From NCBI GenBank assembly GCA_948471095.1, contig CAOKRG010000029.1, positions 1 to 33,551 on the forward strand: 33,551 nt of DNA, given 5' to 3'. A model generated the notes under the pieces. The model ran no database searches. It was given only the letters and a program-made list of their open reading frames with translations, and had not been told where the DNA came from. This DNA is from an uncultured Oscillospiraceae bacterium. Lineage in GTDB: Bacteria; Bacillota; Clostridia; Oscillospirales; Acutalibacteraceae. Position numbers and translations under genes: made by a program. This document shows, piece by piece, positions 1-7,192 of this stretch; the first letter of the stretch is position 1; each line of letters begins with the position of its first letter.

Positions 1-310
1 TTTCTGTAGAAAGTTTTCTAAGGACTTTCAAAGACCTTTGCACGCTTGGGCGGGGGTGGGATGAGGCAGCTTTGCGCTCGGTTTGAGGCTAGATGGTACG
101 CCCTGGCGGCTTAGAAAACTTTCTGTAGAAAGTTTTCTAAGGACTTTCAAAGACCTTTGCACGCTTGGGCGGGGTGGGATGGAGCGGTTTTGCGCTCGGT
201 TCGAGTCTGGGCGGGAAGCCTTGGCGGCATGCTGCTTTATTGCGAGTAAAGCTAAGAACCTTTGCGTTTTCTGCGAAGCGTGATGAGGCAGCGCAGTGCT
301 CGGTTTATAG
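1..310. repeat. 119-bp tandem repeat with CTTAG hairpin, about 2.5 copies
   Basis: A unit starting TTTCTGTAGAAAG at position 1 restarts at position 120, giving a 119-bp period. The second copy is slightly diverged and a degenerate third piece is visible at about 250-310, where GATGAGGCAG (60-69) recurs at 282-291. The junction of copies 1 and 2 forms a perfect 14-bp stem at 110-141: CTTAGAAAACTTTC, loop TGTA, then the complementary arm. The context GGCGGCTTAG-hairpin-CTAAGGAC is the same as in the element at 16593-16760 with a different stem sequence, so this is probably a distant member of the same family. No gene is supported here; short reading frames are by-products. It lies downstream of the aroC stop, where it may also end aroC transcription. 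Confidence 0.85.
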
Positions 311-328
311 CCGGAAAGTGTATCGGCT

Positions 329-1420
329 TTACAGCATGCCGCTCTGCGCCAACAGCTCCAAAGCTGCCACGCAGGCGGCCGCCTCCACCGCCGCCGCCGC
401 CCGGGGCACGATGCAGGGATCGTGCCGCCCGGTGACCGTCAGCTTGCTGTCCGCATGGGCGCGCAGGTCTACCGTGTCCTGCTCCCGGCTGATGGAGGGC
501 GTGGGCTTAAAGGCCGTCCGGAAGATCAAGGGCATGCCGTTGGTGATGCCTCCCAGAATGCCGCCCGCCCGGTTGCCCCGGGTGCGGATCTGCCCGGACC
601 CGTCCACATAGAAGGGGTCGTTGTTCTCGCTGCCCCGCAGCTCTGCCGCCCCGAAGCCCACGCCAAATTCCACGCCCTTCGCCGCCGGAATGCCGAACAC
701 CAGGGACGCGATCTTATTTTCCGCCCCGCCGAACATGGGGTCGCCCGCGCCAACGGGCAAACCGGCAATCACGCACTCCACCACTCCGCCCACACTGTCC
801 CGGTCCATGCGGGCCCGCTCGATCTCTTCCCGCATGGCCTCCTTGACGGCCGGGTCGATGACCGGGAAGTACTCCCGGCTCAGCCGTTCCAGCAGGGCGG
901 GGGAGGGGTTCTCCGGGTCAAAGGCCCGGTCCTTTACACCTGCGATGGCGGCCACATGGGAGGCCACGGTCACGCCCCGCCGGGCCAGCATCTGCCGGGC
1001 CAGCGCCCCGGCGAAGACCAGGGGGGCGGTCAGCCGGCCGGAAAAGTGCCCACCGCCCCGCACGTCGTTGTGCCCGCCGTATTTGACAAAGGCGGTGTAG
1101 TCCGCGTGGCCGGGCCGGGGCAGGACCTTCAGCTGGCTGTAGTCCTTGGACCGCTGGTTGGTATTCTCAATGATGGCGCACAGAGGCGCGCCAGTGGTGA
1201 CGCCCTCCAAAAGGCCGCACAAAACCCGGGGCTCGTCCGCCTCCCGGCGGGTGGTGGCCGTGGGGTCCTGGCCGGGGGCCCGGCGGGCCATCTGGGCCAG
1301 CACCTCCTCCCAGTCAACGGCCTCGCCGGCGGGAAGCCCCTCTAGATTGACTCCAATGGCCTCGGTGTGGCTGCCTCCAAAGATGGATAGTTTGATCCGT
1401 TCACCCCAGCTGGACGACAT
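329..1420 (-). CDS. aroC: Chorismate synthase
   Basis: It converts 5-enolpyruvylshikimate-3-phosphate to chorismate, the last common step to aromatic amino acids, using reduced FMN in the cytoplasm. The 363-aa product has the family hallmarks: an N-terminal SSWGERIKLSIFGGSH, then ATTRREADEPRVL, then RPGHADYTAFVKYG followed by DVRGGGHFSGR, and near the C-terminus GRHDPCIVPRAAAAVEA. The length is normal. I chose the ATG at 1418-1420 because AGGAGG lies 8 nt upstream; a GTG at 1427-1429 is in frame but sits against that site. The start and ribosome site lie inside the 3' end of aroA (20-nt overlap), so the two are probably translationally coupled. The 3' side runs into the tandem repeat at 1-310. 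Confidence 0.97.
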   Translation of the reverse strand: MSSSWGERIKLSIFGGSHTEAIGVNLEGLPAGEAVDWEEVLAQMARRAPGQDPTATTRREADEPRVLCGLLEGVTTGAPLCAIIENTNQRSKDYSQLKVLPRPGHADYTAFVKYGGHNDVRGGGHFSGRLTAPLVFAGALARQMLARRGVTVASHVAAIAGVKDRAFDPENPSPALLERLSREYFPVIDPAVKEAMREEIERARMDRDSVGGVVECVIAGLPVGAGDPMFGGAENKIASLVFGIPAAKGVEFGVGFGAAELRGSENNDPFYVDGSGQIRTRGNRAGGILGGITNGMPLIFRTAFKPTPSISREQDTVDLRAHADSKLTVTGRHDPCIVPRAAAAVEAAACVAALELLAQSGML

Positions 1421-2705
1421 CCGCGCCACCTCCTAATTGCTCCAAATCCCGGTAAAAACCCGGGTAGGTCTTGTTGATGCTCCAAGCGTCCGTGACGCAT
1501 ACGGGCGCGGCGCTGCGCAGGGCCGCGCCCGCCAGGGCCATGACCACCCGGTGGTCGTTGCAGCCCTGGGCCGTGCCTCCGGCCAGACGCTCCACACCCT
1601 CAATGATCAGCTGGTCCTCCGTGGAGCGGGCCCGCCCGCCCAGGGTGTTGATCGCCGCTTCCATGGCGGCGATCCGGTCGCTCTCCTTCAGGCGCAGGCG
1701 GGCGGCGTTGACAAACCGGGTCTCGCCCTGGCTAAGGGCCGCGCAGACCGAGGCCGCCGGGACCATGTCGGTGATCTGGGACACGTCGACAGTCTGGCCC
1801 CGCAGGCCGCCGAAGGGCTGGCCGGGGCGCTTGTTTTGGGCGGTAAGCGCTCCGTTTTCCCAGGCAATGTCCAGGCCGAAGCCCCGAAAGACCTCCACGC
1901 AGGCCTTGTCCCCCTGCAGAGAGTCCGGGTCCAGACCGGTGATGCGCACCGGGGCCCCGGCCGGAGACAGCGCCGCCAGGTTCAAGAAAAAGGCGGCATG
2001 GGACCAATCCCCTTCCACCGGGTATTCCCGGGGCATATAATGCTGCCCGCCCGGCACATGCCAGCCCTTCTCGGTGGGCTGGAGCTTCACGCCAAAGTCC
2101 TCCAGCATCCGCAGGGTCATGTCCACATAGCCCCGGGATTCCAGGGGGGAGGTCAGGACGATCTCGCTGTCCCCTTCCAGCAGAGGCAGGGCCAGCATCA
2201 GCCCGGTGACGAACTGGGAGCTGACATTTCCCGGCAGCTCGAAGCGGCCCGGGGCCAGCCGCCCCTCGATTTCCAGCGGCAGTCCGCCCTGGGAGCGGAA
2301 CGCCACGCCGTGGGCGGGCAGAAGCCTGGCGTAAACGCCCAGAGGGCGCTCCGGCAAACGGCCCTGGCCGGTGAAGCGCCAGGTTCCGCCCAAGGCGGCG
2401 GCAATGGGGATGAGAAAGCGCAGAAGGGCCCCCGACTCGCCGCAGTGGACGGCCCCGCCCGCCGGGAAAGCGCCGGAGCCGGTCAGAGAGGCGGTTCGGG
2501 CCTCTTCGTCATAAGAAACTCGTGCGCCTAAGGCCTGCGCCGCGCCAAGAGCGGCCTCGATGTCCTGGCTGGCCTCCATATGGAGCAGCCGGGAGGTCCC
2601 ATGGGCCAGAGCGCCGCATAGAATGGCCCGAATGGCGGCGGATTTGCTGGCGGGCATGGCAACGCTCCCGCCGGCGAAAGCGCCGGAATAGTTGACCTGA
2701 TACAT
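1401..2705 (-). CDS. aroA: 3-phosphoshikimate 1-carboxyvinyltransferase (EPSP synthase)
   Basis: It transfers enolpyruvate from PEP to shikimate-3-phosphate; its product is the substrate of the next gene, aroC. The 434-aa length fits the family. Visible motifs are MPASKSAAIRA near the N-terminus (usual form PGSKS.SNRA, so the Asn-Arg part is altered), GESGALLRFLIPIA in place of the common GNAGTAMRPL loop, SSQFVTGLMLALP in the middle, RLRLKESDRI and CNDHRVVMALA towards the C-terminus. GESG..LRFLIPIA is a form I associate with clostridial enzymes; how glyphosate responds cannot be read from it safely. The ATG at 2703-2705 has AGGAG 9-10 nt upstream. It is the first gene of the aroA-aroC pair and has its own strong promoter with a palindrome at the expected transcription start. 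Confidence 0.96.
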   Translation of the reverse strand: MYQVNYSGAFAGGSVAMPASKSAAIRAILCGALAHGTSRLLHMEASQDIEAALGAAQALGARVSYDEEARTASLTGSGAFPAGGAVHCGESGALLRFLIPIAAALGGTWRFTGQGRLPERPLGVYARLLPAHGVAFRSQGGLPLEIEGRLAPGRFELPGNVSSQFVTGLMLALPLLEGDSEIVLTSPLESRGYVDMTLRMLEDFGVKLQPTEKGWHVPGGQHYMPREYPVEGDWSHAAFFLNLAALSPAGAPVRITGLDPDSLQGDKACVEVFRGFGLDIAWENGALTAQNKRPGQPFGGLRGQTVDVSQITDMVPAASVCAALSQGETRFVNAARLRLKESDRIAAMEAAINTLGGRARSTEDQLIIEGVERLAGGTAQGCNDHRVVMALAGAALRSAAPVCVTDAWSINKTYPGFYRDLEQLGGGADVVQLG

Positions 2706-2726
2706 GGTGGTGTTCTCCTGAGTCTA

Positions 2727-2740
2727 TTATGAATTCATAA
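2727..2740. promoter_or_regulatory. 14-bp perfect palindrome at the aroA transcription start
   Basis: TTATGAATTCATAA is its own reverse complement. It lies just downstream of the -10 box, where the transcript should begin, and upstream of the ribosome site. This is a typical operator position. The regulator is unknown; at 14 bp in an AT-rich stretch, chance is possible. Confidence 0.4.
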
Positions 2741-2744
2741 AGAT

Positions 2745-2773
2745 ATTATACCAGTTTTCGGCAAAAGATGCAA
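2745..2773 (-). promoter_or_regulatory. Sigma-A promoter of aroA-aroC
   Basis: Read on the minus strand: -35 TTGCAT (2768-2773), 17-nt spacer, extended -10 TGGTATAAT with TATAAT at 2745-2750. The rpmB promoter uses the same hexamers and the same extension. A repeat element ends 15 bp upstream of the -35. Confidence 0.8.
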
Positions 2774-2788
2774 GCCCAGAGCTCAAAC

Positions 2789-2957
2789 GGGCAGCGTCTA
2801 AATGCGTGTTTTATATAGAGAAAGCCCCCTGAGCGCAACGGTAAAAGTTTTTGATCCAAACTTTTTTCAAAAAGTTTGGTCCAGTCCAGGGTGAAACCCT
2901 GGCCGCCGGCGGCCACTCCGTAACAGTCCCATAAAAATGCGCCTTTTGGACGCTCCC
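2789..2957 (-). repeat. Mosaic repeat element, copy A (169 bp)
   Basis: Imperfect terminal inverted repeats: GGGCAGCGTC on the left (2789) and GGACGCTCCC on the right (to 2957), each followed inward by a GCATTT-like stretch. Inside is an 11-bp perfect hairpin, CCAAACTTTTT (2856-2866) with AAAAAGTTTGG (2869-2879), plus a GCCGCCGGCGGC block and CCACTCCGTAACAGTCCCAT, matching copies C and D in reverse complement. It occupies most of the 2706-3102 gap between the divergent aroA and comM promoters. It has no credible coding content. Near the left end, on the minus strand, TTGCGC (2833-2838) and TATAAA (2810-2815) are spaced 17 nt apart and could act as an outward promoter towards aroA. Confidence 0.8.
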
Positions 2958-3051
2958 GCTCAAATGAAAGCCGCGTGGGGCGGCGTTTCCCGGCAATTTT
3001 GCGATTTTTTCCAGAAGTTTGAAATATTTTCGCGCATTATCTCCTTTTTTC

Positions 3052-3080
3052 TTGACTATTTCGCCCATAGCCTCTATGAT
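3052..3080 (+). promoter_or_regulatory. Sigma-A promoter of comM-sfsA
   Basis: TTGACT (3052-3057), 17-nt spacer, TATGAT (3075-3080), followed after about 10 nt by the AGGAGG ribosome site (3090-3095) of the ATPase gene. The leader is therefore very short. Confidence 0.75.
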
Positions 3081-3102
3081 TATATCATTAGGAGGCGATG
3101 GC

Positions 3103-4626
3103 ATGGTTGCAAAAGTCCACAGCATGGGTACTTACGGCATGGAAGCCTTTCCGGTTCAGGTGGAAACGGACCTTTCTTCGGGCCTGCCCGCGTTCGAGGT
3201 GGTAGGCCTGCCGGACGCGGCGGTGAAGGAGTCCCGGGACCGTGTGCGGGCCGCCATGAAAAACTGCGGCTTCGACTTCCCGGTCAGCCGCATCACCATG
3301 AATCTGGCTCCCGCCGACAAGCGGAAGGAGGGGCCCATCTACGACCTGCCTCTGCTCCTCTCCCTGCTTATGGCCTCCGGCCAGCTTTCCTGCGAGCTGG
3401 GCGACAGCGTCTTCCTGGGGGAGCTCTCCCTTTCCGGCGAGGTCCGGCGGGTGCGGGGCGTGCTGCCCATGGCCGCGCGGGCCAAAGAGGCCGGCTTCCG
3501 GCGGCTGTTCGTTCCCGCGGTCAACGCCTTGGAGGGCGCGGCCATCGAGGGCTTGGAGGTGTACCCGGTCAAGGACGTCCCGCAGCTGACCGCCCATCTG
3601 CTGGGCCGGAAGGCCATCGCCCCGGCCCAGCCTCAGACCCACGGCTTCACGCCGGACCCCTTCCTGGATTTCGCCGACGTAAAGGGCCAGCCGGAGGTAA
3701 AGCGGGCCTTGGAGATCGCCGCCAGCGGGAGCCACAGCGTGCTGCTGCTGGGTCCGCCGGGAGCGGGGAAGAGCATGCTGGCCCGCCGCCTGCCCTCCAT
3801 TCTGCCGGAGATGACCTTCCAAGAGGCGCTGGAGGCCTCCATGATCCACTCCGTTGCCGGCCAGCTGCCCGAGGGCGGCTCTCTGCTGGCGTCCCGGCCC
3901 TTTCGGGCTCCCCACCACACCGTGTCGGCGGCGGGGCTCTCCGGCGGCGGAACCTCGCCCAAGCCGGGGGAGATCTCCCTGGCCCACAACGGCGTGCTCT
4001 TCCTGGACGAGCTGCCCGAGTTCTCCCGCCAGGTCATGGAGGTGCTGCGCCAGCCCTTGGAGGACGGAAGCGTCACCATCTCCCGGGTGGGGGGCAACGC
4101 CACCTTTCCCTGTAAGTTTATGCTGGTCGCCGCCATGAACCCCTGCCCCTGCGGGTATTTCGGCCATCCCACCATTCCCTGCACCTGTTCGCCCCGCGGG
4201 GTGGAGCGCTATCTGAGCCGGGTCTCCGGTCCGCTGCTGGACCGGATGGACATCCACATTGAGGTTCCTCCCGTGGAGTTCGACGAGCTGGCCTCTCCGG
4301 CGCGGGGAGAGAGCTCCGAGGCGGTGCGCCGGCGGGTCAACGCGGCCCGCCGGGTCCAGGTGGAGCGCTTCCAGGGCCGGGGCTATTCCTGCAACGCGGA
4401 CATCCCCGCCGCCCAGCTGCGGGAAATGTGCAACCCCACCGGGCAGGCGGACCAGCTCCTGAAGCGGGCCTTCGAGCGGTTCGGCCTGTCCGCCCGAAGC
4501 TATGGACGGGTGCTGAAGGTGGCCCGCACCATCGCGGACCTGGACGGCGCGGAACGGGTGGAAGCCGCCCACGCGGGAGAGGCGGTGCAGTACCGGGCGC
4601 TGGACCGGAAGTATTGGGCCCGGTGA
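3103..4626 (+). CDS. comM: YifB/ComM-family AAA+ ATPase (Mg-chelatase-like)
   Basis: A 507-aa protein of the YifB/ComM family. In Gram-negative bacteria ComM is a helicase that aids branch migration in natural transformation; the role in Clostridia is less clear. Order of parts: an N-terminal Lon-protease-like fold domain (GLPAFEVVGLPDAAVKESRDR near residues 27-47), a central Mg-chelatase ATPase domain with Walker A GPPGAGKS at residues 217-224 and Walker B GVLFLDE at 297-303, a Cys-rich segment NPCPCGYFGHP then CTCSPRG, and a C-terminal helical domain. I chose ATG 3103 because AGGAGG lies 7 nt upstream and the family starts MVAKVHS.; the open frame extends further upstream but runs through the promoter. 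sfsA follows after 31 nt, likely co-transcribed. Confidence 0.93.
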   Translation: MVAKVHSMGTYGMEAFPVQVETDLSSGLPAFEVVGLPDAAVKESRDRVRAAMKNCGFDFPVSRITMNLAPADKRKEGPIYDLPLLLSLLMASGQLSCELGDSVFLGELSLSGEVRRVRGVLPMAARAKEAGFRRLFVPAVNALEGAAIEGLEVYPVKDVPQLTAHLLGRKAIAPAQPQTHGFTPDPFLDFADVKGQPEVKRALEIAASGSHSVLLLGPPGAGKSMLARRLPSILPEMTFQEALEASMIHSVAGQLPEGGSLLASRPFRAPHHTVSAAGLSGGGTSPKPGEISLAHNGVLFLDELPEFSRQVMEVLRQPLEDGSVTISRVGGNATFPCKFMLVAAMNPCPCGYFGHPTIPCTCSPRGVERYLSRVSGPLLDRMDIHIEVPPVEFDELASPARGESSEAVRRRVNAARRVQVERFQGRGYSCNADIPAAQLREMCNPTGQADQLLKRAFERFGLSARSYGRVLKVARTIADLDGAERVEAAHAGEAVQYRALDRKYWAR

Positions 4627-4657
4627 GCCCCCATTTCCCCAAGAGGCGGTGTTTCTT

Positions 4658-5338
4658 GTGACTTATCCCAAAATTGTCCCCGGCATTTTTTTAGAGCGCC
4701 CGAACCGGTTCATCGCCCATGTGAGAACTTGTGCCGGCGTGCAGGTCTGCCATGTGAAAAACACCGGCCGCTGCCGGGAGCTGCTGGTTCCCGGAGCCCA
4801 GGTCTATCTGGCGGACTGCCCCAGCCCCGCCCGCAAGACCCGCTATGACCTGGTGGCCGTGGACAAGGCGGGCCTGCTGATCAATATGGACAGCCAGGCG
4901 CCCAACCAAGCGGCGGCGGACTACCTCCCCGCGCTGCTGCCCGGGCTGAGCCTTCTGCACCCGGAAACGCGTTTCGGCGCGTCCCGGTTCGACTTTTACG
5001 CCGAGGCGGGCGGCGAGCGCTGGTTTGTGGAGGTCAAGGGCGTGACCTTGGAGCGGGACGGCGACGCCCTGTTCCCCGACGCGCCCACCCAGCGGGGGAC
5101 CAAGCACCTGCGGGAGCTGGCCGCCTGCGTGGAGAAGGGGTATCGGGCCTGCGTGCTCTTCGTCATCCAGATGAGCGGCGTCAAGCGGTTTCTTCCCAAT
5201 GTGGAAACCGACCCGGCCTTTGCGCAGGCCCTGCGGGAAGCGGCCTCGGGGGGCGTCCGGGTGGAGGCGGTAGACTGCGCCGTAACGCCGGGAACCATGG
5301 AGATACAGGGAAAAGTACCAGTTTTTTGGGAGTTTTGA
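4658..5338 (+). CDS. sfsA: SfsA family DNA/RNA nuclease (sugar fermentation stimulation protein)
   Basis: About 226 aa, the usual SfsA length. Recognised from YPKIVPGIFLERPNRFIAHV at the N-terminus, HVKNTGRCRELLVPGA, RKTRYDLVAVDK, then GASRFDFYAEAGGERWFVEVKGVTLE with the PD-(D/E)XK-like D...EVK arrangement, and FPDAPTQRGTKHLREL. E. coli SfsA was first named for stimulating maltose metabolism; later structural work suggests nucleic-acid binding or nuclease activity, so its role is unsettled. Two GTG starts are in frame, 4649 and 4658. The second leaves more room for the GAGGCGG ribosome site and begins at the family's usual M-x-Y-P-K, so I prefer it. No clear terminator follows; an AT-rich stretch leads into the next promoter. 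Confidence 0.92.
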   Translation: MTYPKIVPGIFLERPNRFIAHVRTCAGVQVCHVKNTGRCRELLVPGAQVYLADCPSPARKTRYDLVAVDKAGLLINMDSQAPNQAAADYLPALLPGLSLLHPETRFGASRFDFYAEAGGERWFVEVKGVTLERDGDALFPDAPTQRGTKHLRELAACVEKGYRACVLFVIQMSGVKRFLPNVETDPAFAQALREAASGGVRVEAVDCAVTPGTMEIQGKVPVFWEF

Positions 5339-5400
5339 AAGAAAGAATCAGCTCCTAAGAAAAAAAGTTTTAAAATTTGAAAAATATTTCTCGAAATGAA

Positions 5401-5429
5401 TTGACTTTTGATTCAAAAGCACTTATTAT
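5401..5429 (+). promoter_or_regulatory. Sigma-A promoter of the BlaI-like repressor gene
   Basis: TTGACT (5401-5406), 17-nt spacer, TATTAT (5424-5429), with an A/T-rich stretch at 5358-5400 resembling an UP element. The spacer holds a dyad (5405-5419). Confidence 0.75.
5405..5419. promoter_or_regulatory. Dyad between -35 and -10, candidate autorepressor site
   Basis: CTTTTGA-T-TCAAAAG is a perfect 7-bp inverted repeat about a single T, overlapping the last base pairs of the -35 box and half of the spacer. A dimeric winged-helix repressor bound here would block RNA polymerase. It does not show the TACA/TGTA core known from staphylococcal BlaI operators, so assignment to the adjacent gene is inference. 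Confidence 0.45.
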
Positions 5430-5482
5430 TTACTCATGGAAAGGTACGGTAATGCTTTATCAGAAGGGGAGGTACCTAAATT

Positions 5483-5887
5483 ATGAAAGATTCGAAACAG
5501 CGTTACTTCAGATTAACAAAATCTGAAAACGAGATCATGGAGCTTATGTGGAAAGAGGGTCATCCGCTTTCGCGCTCGGAGATCATTGATCTGACTCCGG
5601 AGCGCTCCTGGAAGCCCTCTTCCATCCACATCCTTCTGAACTCGCTGCTGGAGAAGAACGCCATTGAGGTGGCGGGCTTTGTACAGACTACCAAGAACTA
5701 TGCGCGTACGTTTTCTCCCTGTGTGTCCTCCGACACTTACGCCGTGATGCAGATCCGCAACAGCATGACGTTCAGCGAGAATTCCGTGCCCCATCTGCTG
5801 GAGTCCTTGGTGGAGGATGTAACCACGCCGGAGATTTTGGACCAGCTGGCTCAGATTGTTGAGAGCCGGAAGCAGGAAATTGCCTGA
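5483..5887 (+). CDS. BlaI/MecI/CopY family transcriptional repressor (orphan)
   Basis: A 134-aa winged-helix protein. The N-terminal half has the family pattern [16 protein letters not shown] (about residues 12-27), then SRSEIIDL and a recognition helix region [18 protein letters not shown], matching the usual S.STV.T.L..L..KG. The C-terminal half would carry the dimerisation helices. Family members repress beta-lactamase, mecA or copper genes and are released by proteolysis or metal. Here there is no BlaR1-type sensor protease, beta-lactamase or copper ATPase next door, so the target is unknown. The ATG is preceded by GGGGAGG about 8-9 nt upstream. It is monocistronic with its own promoter and a dyad in that promoter, consistent with autorepression. 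Confidence 0.88.
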   Translation: MKDSKQRYFRLTKSENEIMELMWKEGHPLSRSEIIDLTPERSWKPSSIHILLNSLLEKNAIEVAGFVQTTKNYARTFSPCVSSDTYAVMQIRNSMTFSENSVPHLLESLVEDVTTPEILDQLAQIVESRKQEIA

Positions 5888-5890
5888 CCC

Positions 5891-5931
5891 CCGTCCGGCT
5901 GTTCCGCGAGAGTGGACGGCCGGATTTTTTT
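5891..5931 (+). terminator. Probable terminator after the BlaI-like gene
   Basis: CCGTCC (5891-5896) pairs with GGACGG (5914-5919) across a long loop, followed by CCGGA and seven T. The stem is short and the loop large, so it is weaker than the other terminators here. Confidence 0.45.
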
Positions 5932-6036
5932 GTCTGTTCTTCCAGCCTGTCCCTGTTCGGTTCGACAGGATTATGCAGAAAAGCACATATTTTTTCTGGT
6001 TTCAAAAAAGAAATTTAAATAAAATGCAAAATTTGG

Positions 6037-6065
6037 TTGACTTTCTTTGCCGGAAGGCCAATAAT
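6037..6065 (+). promoter_or_regulatory. Candidate promoter of the DapB-N-like oxidoreductase gene
   Basis: TTGACT (6037-6042), 17-nt spacer, AATAAT (6060-6065). A small GC hairpin (CCGCC/GGCGG, about 6080-6092) follows in the leader before the TAGGAGG ribosome site at 6103-6109. Confidence 0.6.
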
Positions 6066-6119
6066 AGGGTTATACCGCTCCGCCTGGGGCGGAACCAATC
6101 TTTAGGAGGCCAAGACAGT

Positions 6120-7145
6120 ATGGGGAAGATCAAAGTAGTACAGTACGGCTGCGGAAAAATGAGCAAGTATACCCTGCGCTACCTGCACGAGCACGGGGCC
6201 CAGATCGTGGGGGCCATTGACGTAAACCCGGACATCATCGGCATGGACGTGGGCGACTATGCGGGCCTGGGCGTGAAGACCGGCGTGCTCATCAGCAACA
6301 ACGCCGACGAGGTGCTGGACAGCACGGACCCGGACATTGCCATCGTCACCCTGTTCAGCCTGGTCAGCGACTGCTACGACCACTATGTCAAGTGCCTTTC
6401 CCGGGGCGTCAACGTCATCACCACCTGCGAGGAAGCTACCTACTGCTGGACCACGGACCCGGTGCGGGCCAACAAGCTGGACGTGCTGGCCAAGGAAAAC
6501 GGCTGCACCTTCGTGGGCAGCGGCATGGAGGACACCTTCTGGGTAAACATGGTGGGCATGGTGGCCGGCAGCTGCAACAGCATCCAGAAAATCGAGGGCG
6601 CGGTCAGCTACAATGTGGAGGAGTACGGCCTGGCCTTGGCCAAGGCCCACGGCGTGATGCTCACTCCCGAGGAGTTCGAGAAGCAGATCGCCCACCCAGA
6701 GGTGCTGGAGCCCTCTTATGTATGGAACTCCAACGAGGCCCTGGCCGCAAAGATGGGCTGGACCATCAAGAGCCAGACCCAGAAGTGCGTGCCCTATTTC
6801 CATGACAGCAACCTGTATTCCGAGACCATGGGCGCCACCATTCCCAAGGGCAACTGCATCGGCATGGCGGCGGTGGTCACCACCGAGACCTTCCAGGGGC
6901 CGGTGATCGAGACCCAGTGCATCGGCAAGGTCTATGGTCCGGAGGACGGCGACATGTGCGACTGGAAGATCACCGGCGAGCCCAACACCGAGTTCCATGT
7001 GGTGAAGCCCGCCACGGTGGAGCACACCTGCGCCACCATTGTCAACCGCATCCCCAGCGTCCTGCGGGCTCCGGCTGGGCTCATCACCATGGACGAGCTG
7101 GACGAGATCGAGTACCCCACCTATCCTTTGGAGTTCTACTGCTAA
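6120..7145 (+). CDS. NAD(P)-dependent oxidoreductase, dihydrodipicolinate-reductase N-terminal type (2,4-diaminopentanoate dehydrogenase-like)
   Basis: 341 aa. The N-terminus has a Rossmann fold, [18 protein letters not shown] with G10-C-G12-K-M14, then an AIDVNP acidic loop and ITTCEEATY, as in DapB-like dehydrogenases. The C-terminal half (substrate domain, with [18 protein letters not shown] and [16 protein letters not shown]) resembles 2,4-diaminopentanoate dehydrogenase (Ord) of clostridial ornithine oxidation, which oxidises the C4 amine. The OraSE mutase and OrtAB thiolase that belong to that pathway are not nearby, so the substrate may be a different amino acid or amine. ATG 6120 follows TAGGAGG by 10 nt; the open frame extends to 5856 but crosses the promoter. 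It stands alone between its own promoter and a strong terminator. Confidence 0.75.
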   Translation: MGKIKVVQYGCGKMSKYTLRYLHEHGAQIVGAIDVNPDIIGMDVGDYAGLGVKTGVLISNNADEVLDSTDPDIAIVTLFSLVSDCYDHYVKCLSRGVNVITTCEEATYCWTTDPVRANKLDVLAKENGCTFVGSGMEDTFWVNMVGMVAGSCNSIQKIEGAVSYNVEEYGLALAKAHGVMLTPEEFEKQIAHPEVLEPSYVWNSNEALAAKMGWTIKSQTQKCVPYFHDSNLYSETMGATIPKGNCIGMAAVVTTETFQGPVIETQCIGKVYGPEDGDMCDWKITGEPNTEFHVVKPATVEHTCATIVNRIPSVLRAPAGLITMDELDEIEYPTYPLEFYC

Positions 7146-7153
7146 AAAACCAT

Positions 7154-7192
7154 AAAAAGACCGGAAGCCTTGCTTGGGCTTCCGGTCTTTTT
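7154..7192. terminator. Bidirectional rho-independent terminator
   Basis: AAAAAGACCGGAAGCC (7154-7169), 7-nt loop, perfect complement ending in TTTTT (7177-7192). Its A-run and T-run let it serve both the plus-strand oxidoreductase gene and the converging minus-strand pseudouridine synthase gene, whose stop codon overlaps its last bases. Confidence 0.9.

Noticed and set aside
1-310. CRISPR array
   Set aside because: The unit is a 119-bp tandem duplication without unique spacers, and no cas genes are nearby.
5856-6119. Upstream extension of the oxidoreductase frame
   Set aside because: It crosses the BlaI-gene terminator and the candidate promoter; the ATG at 6120 has a strong ribosome site and begins the Rossmann fold.
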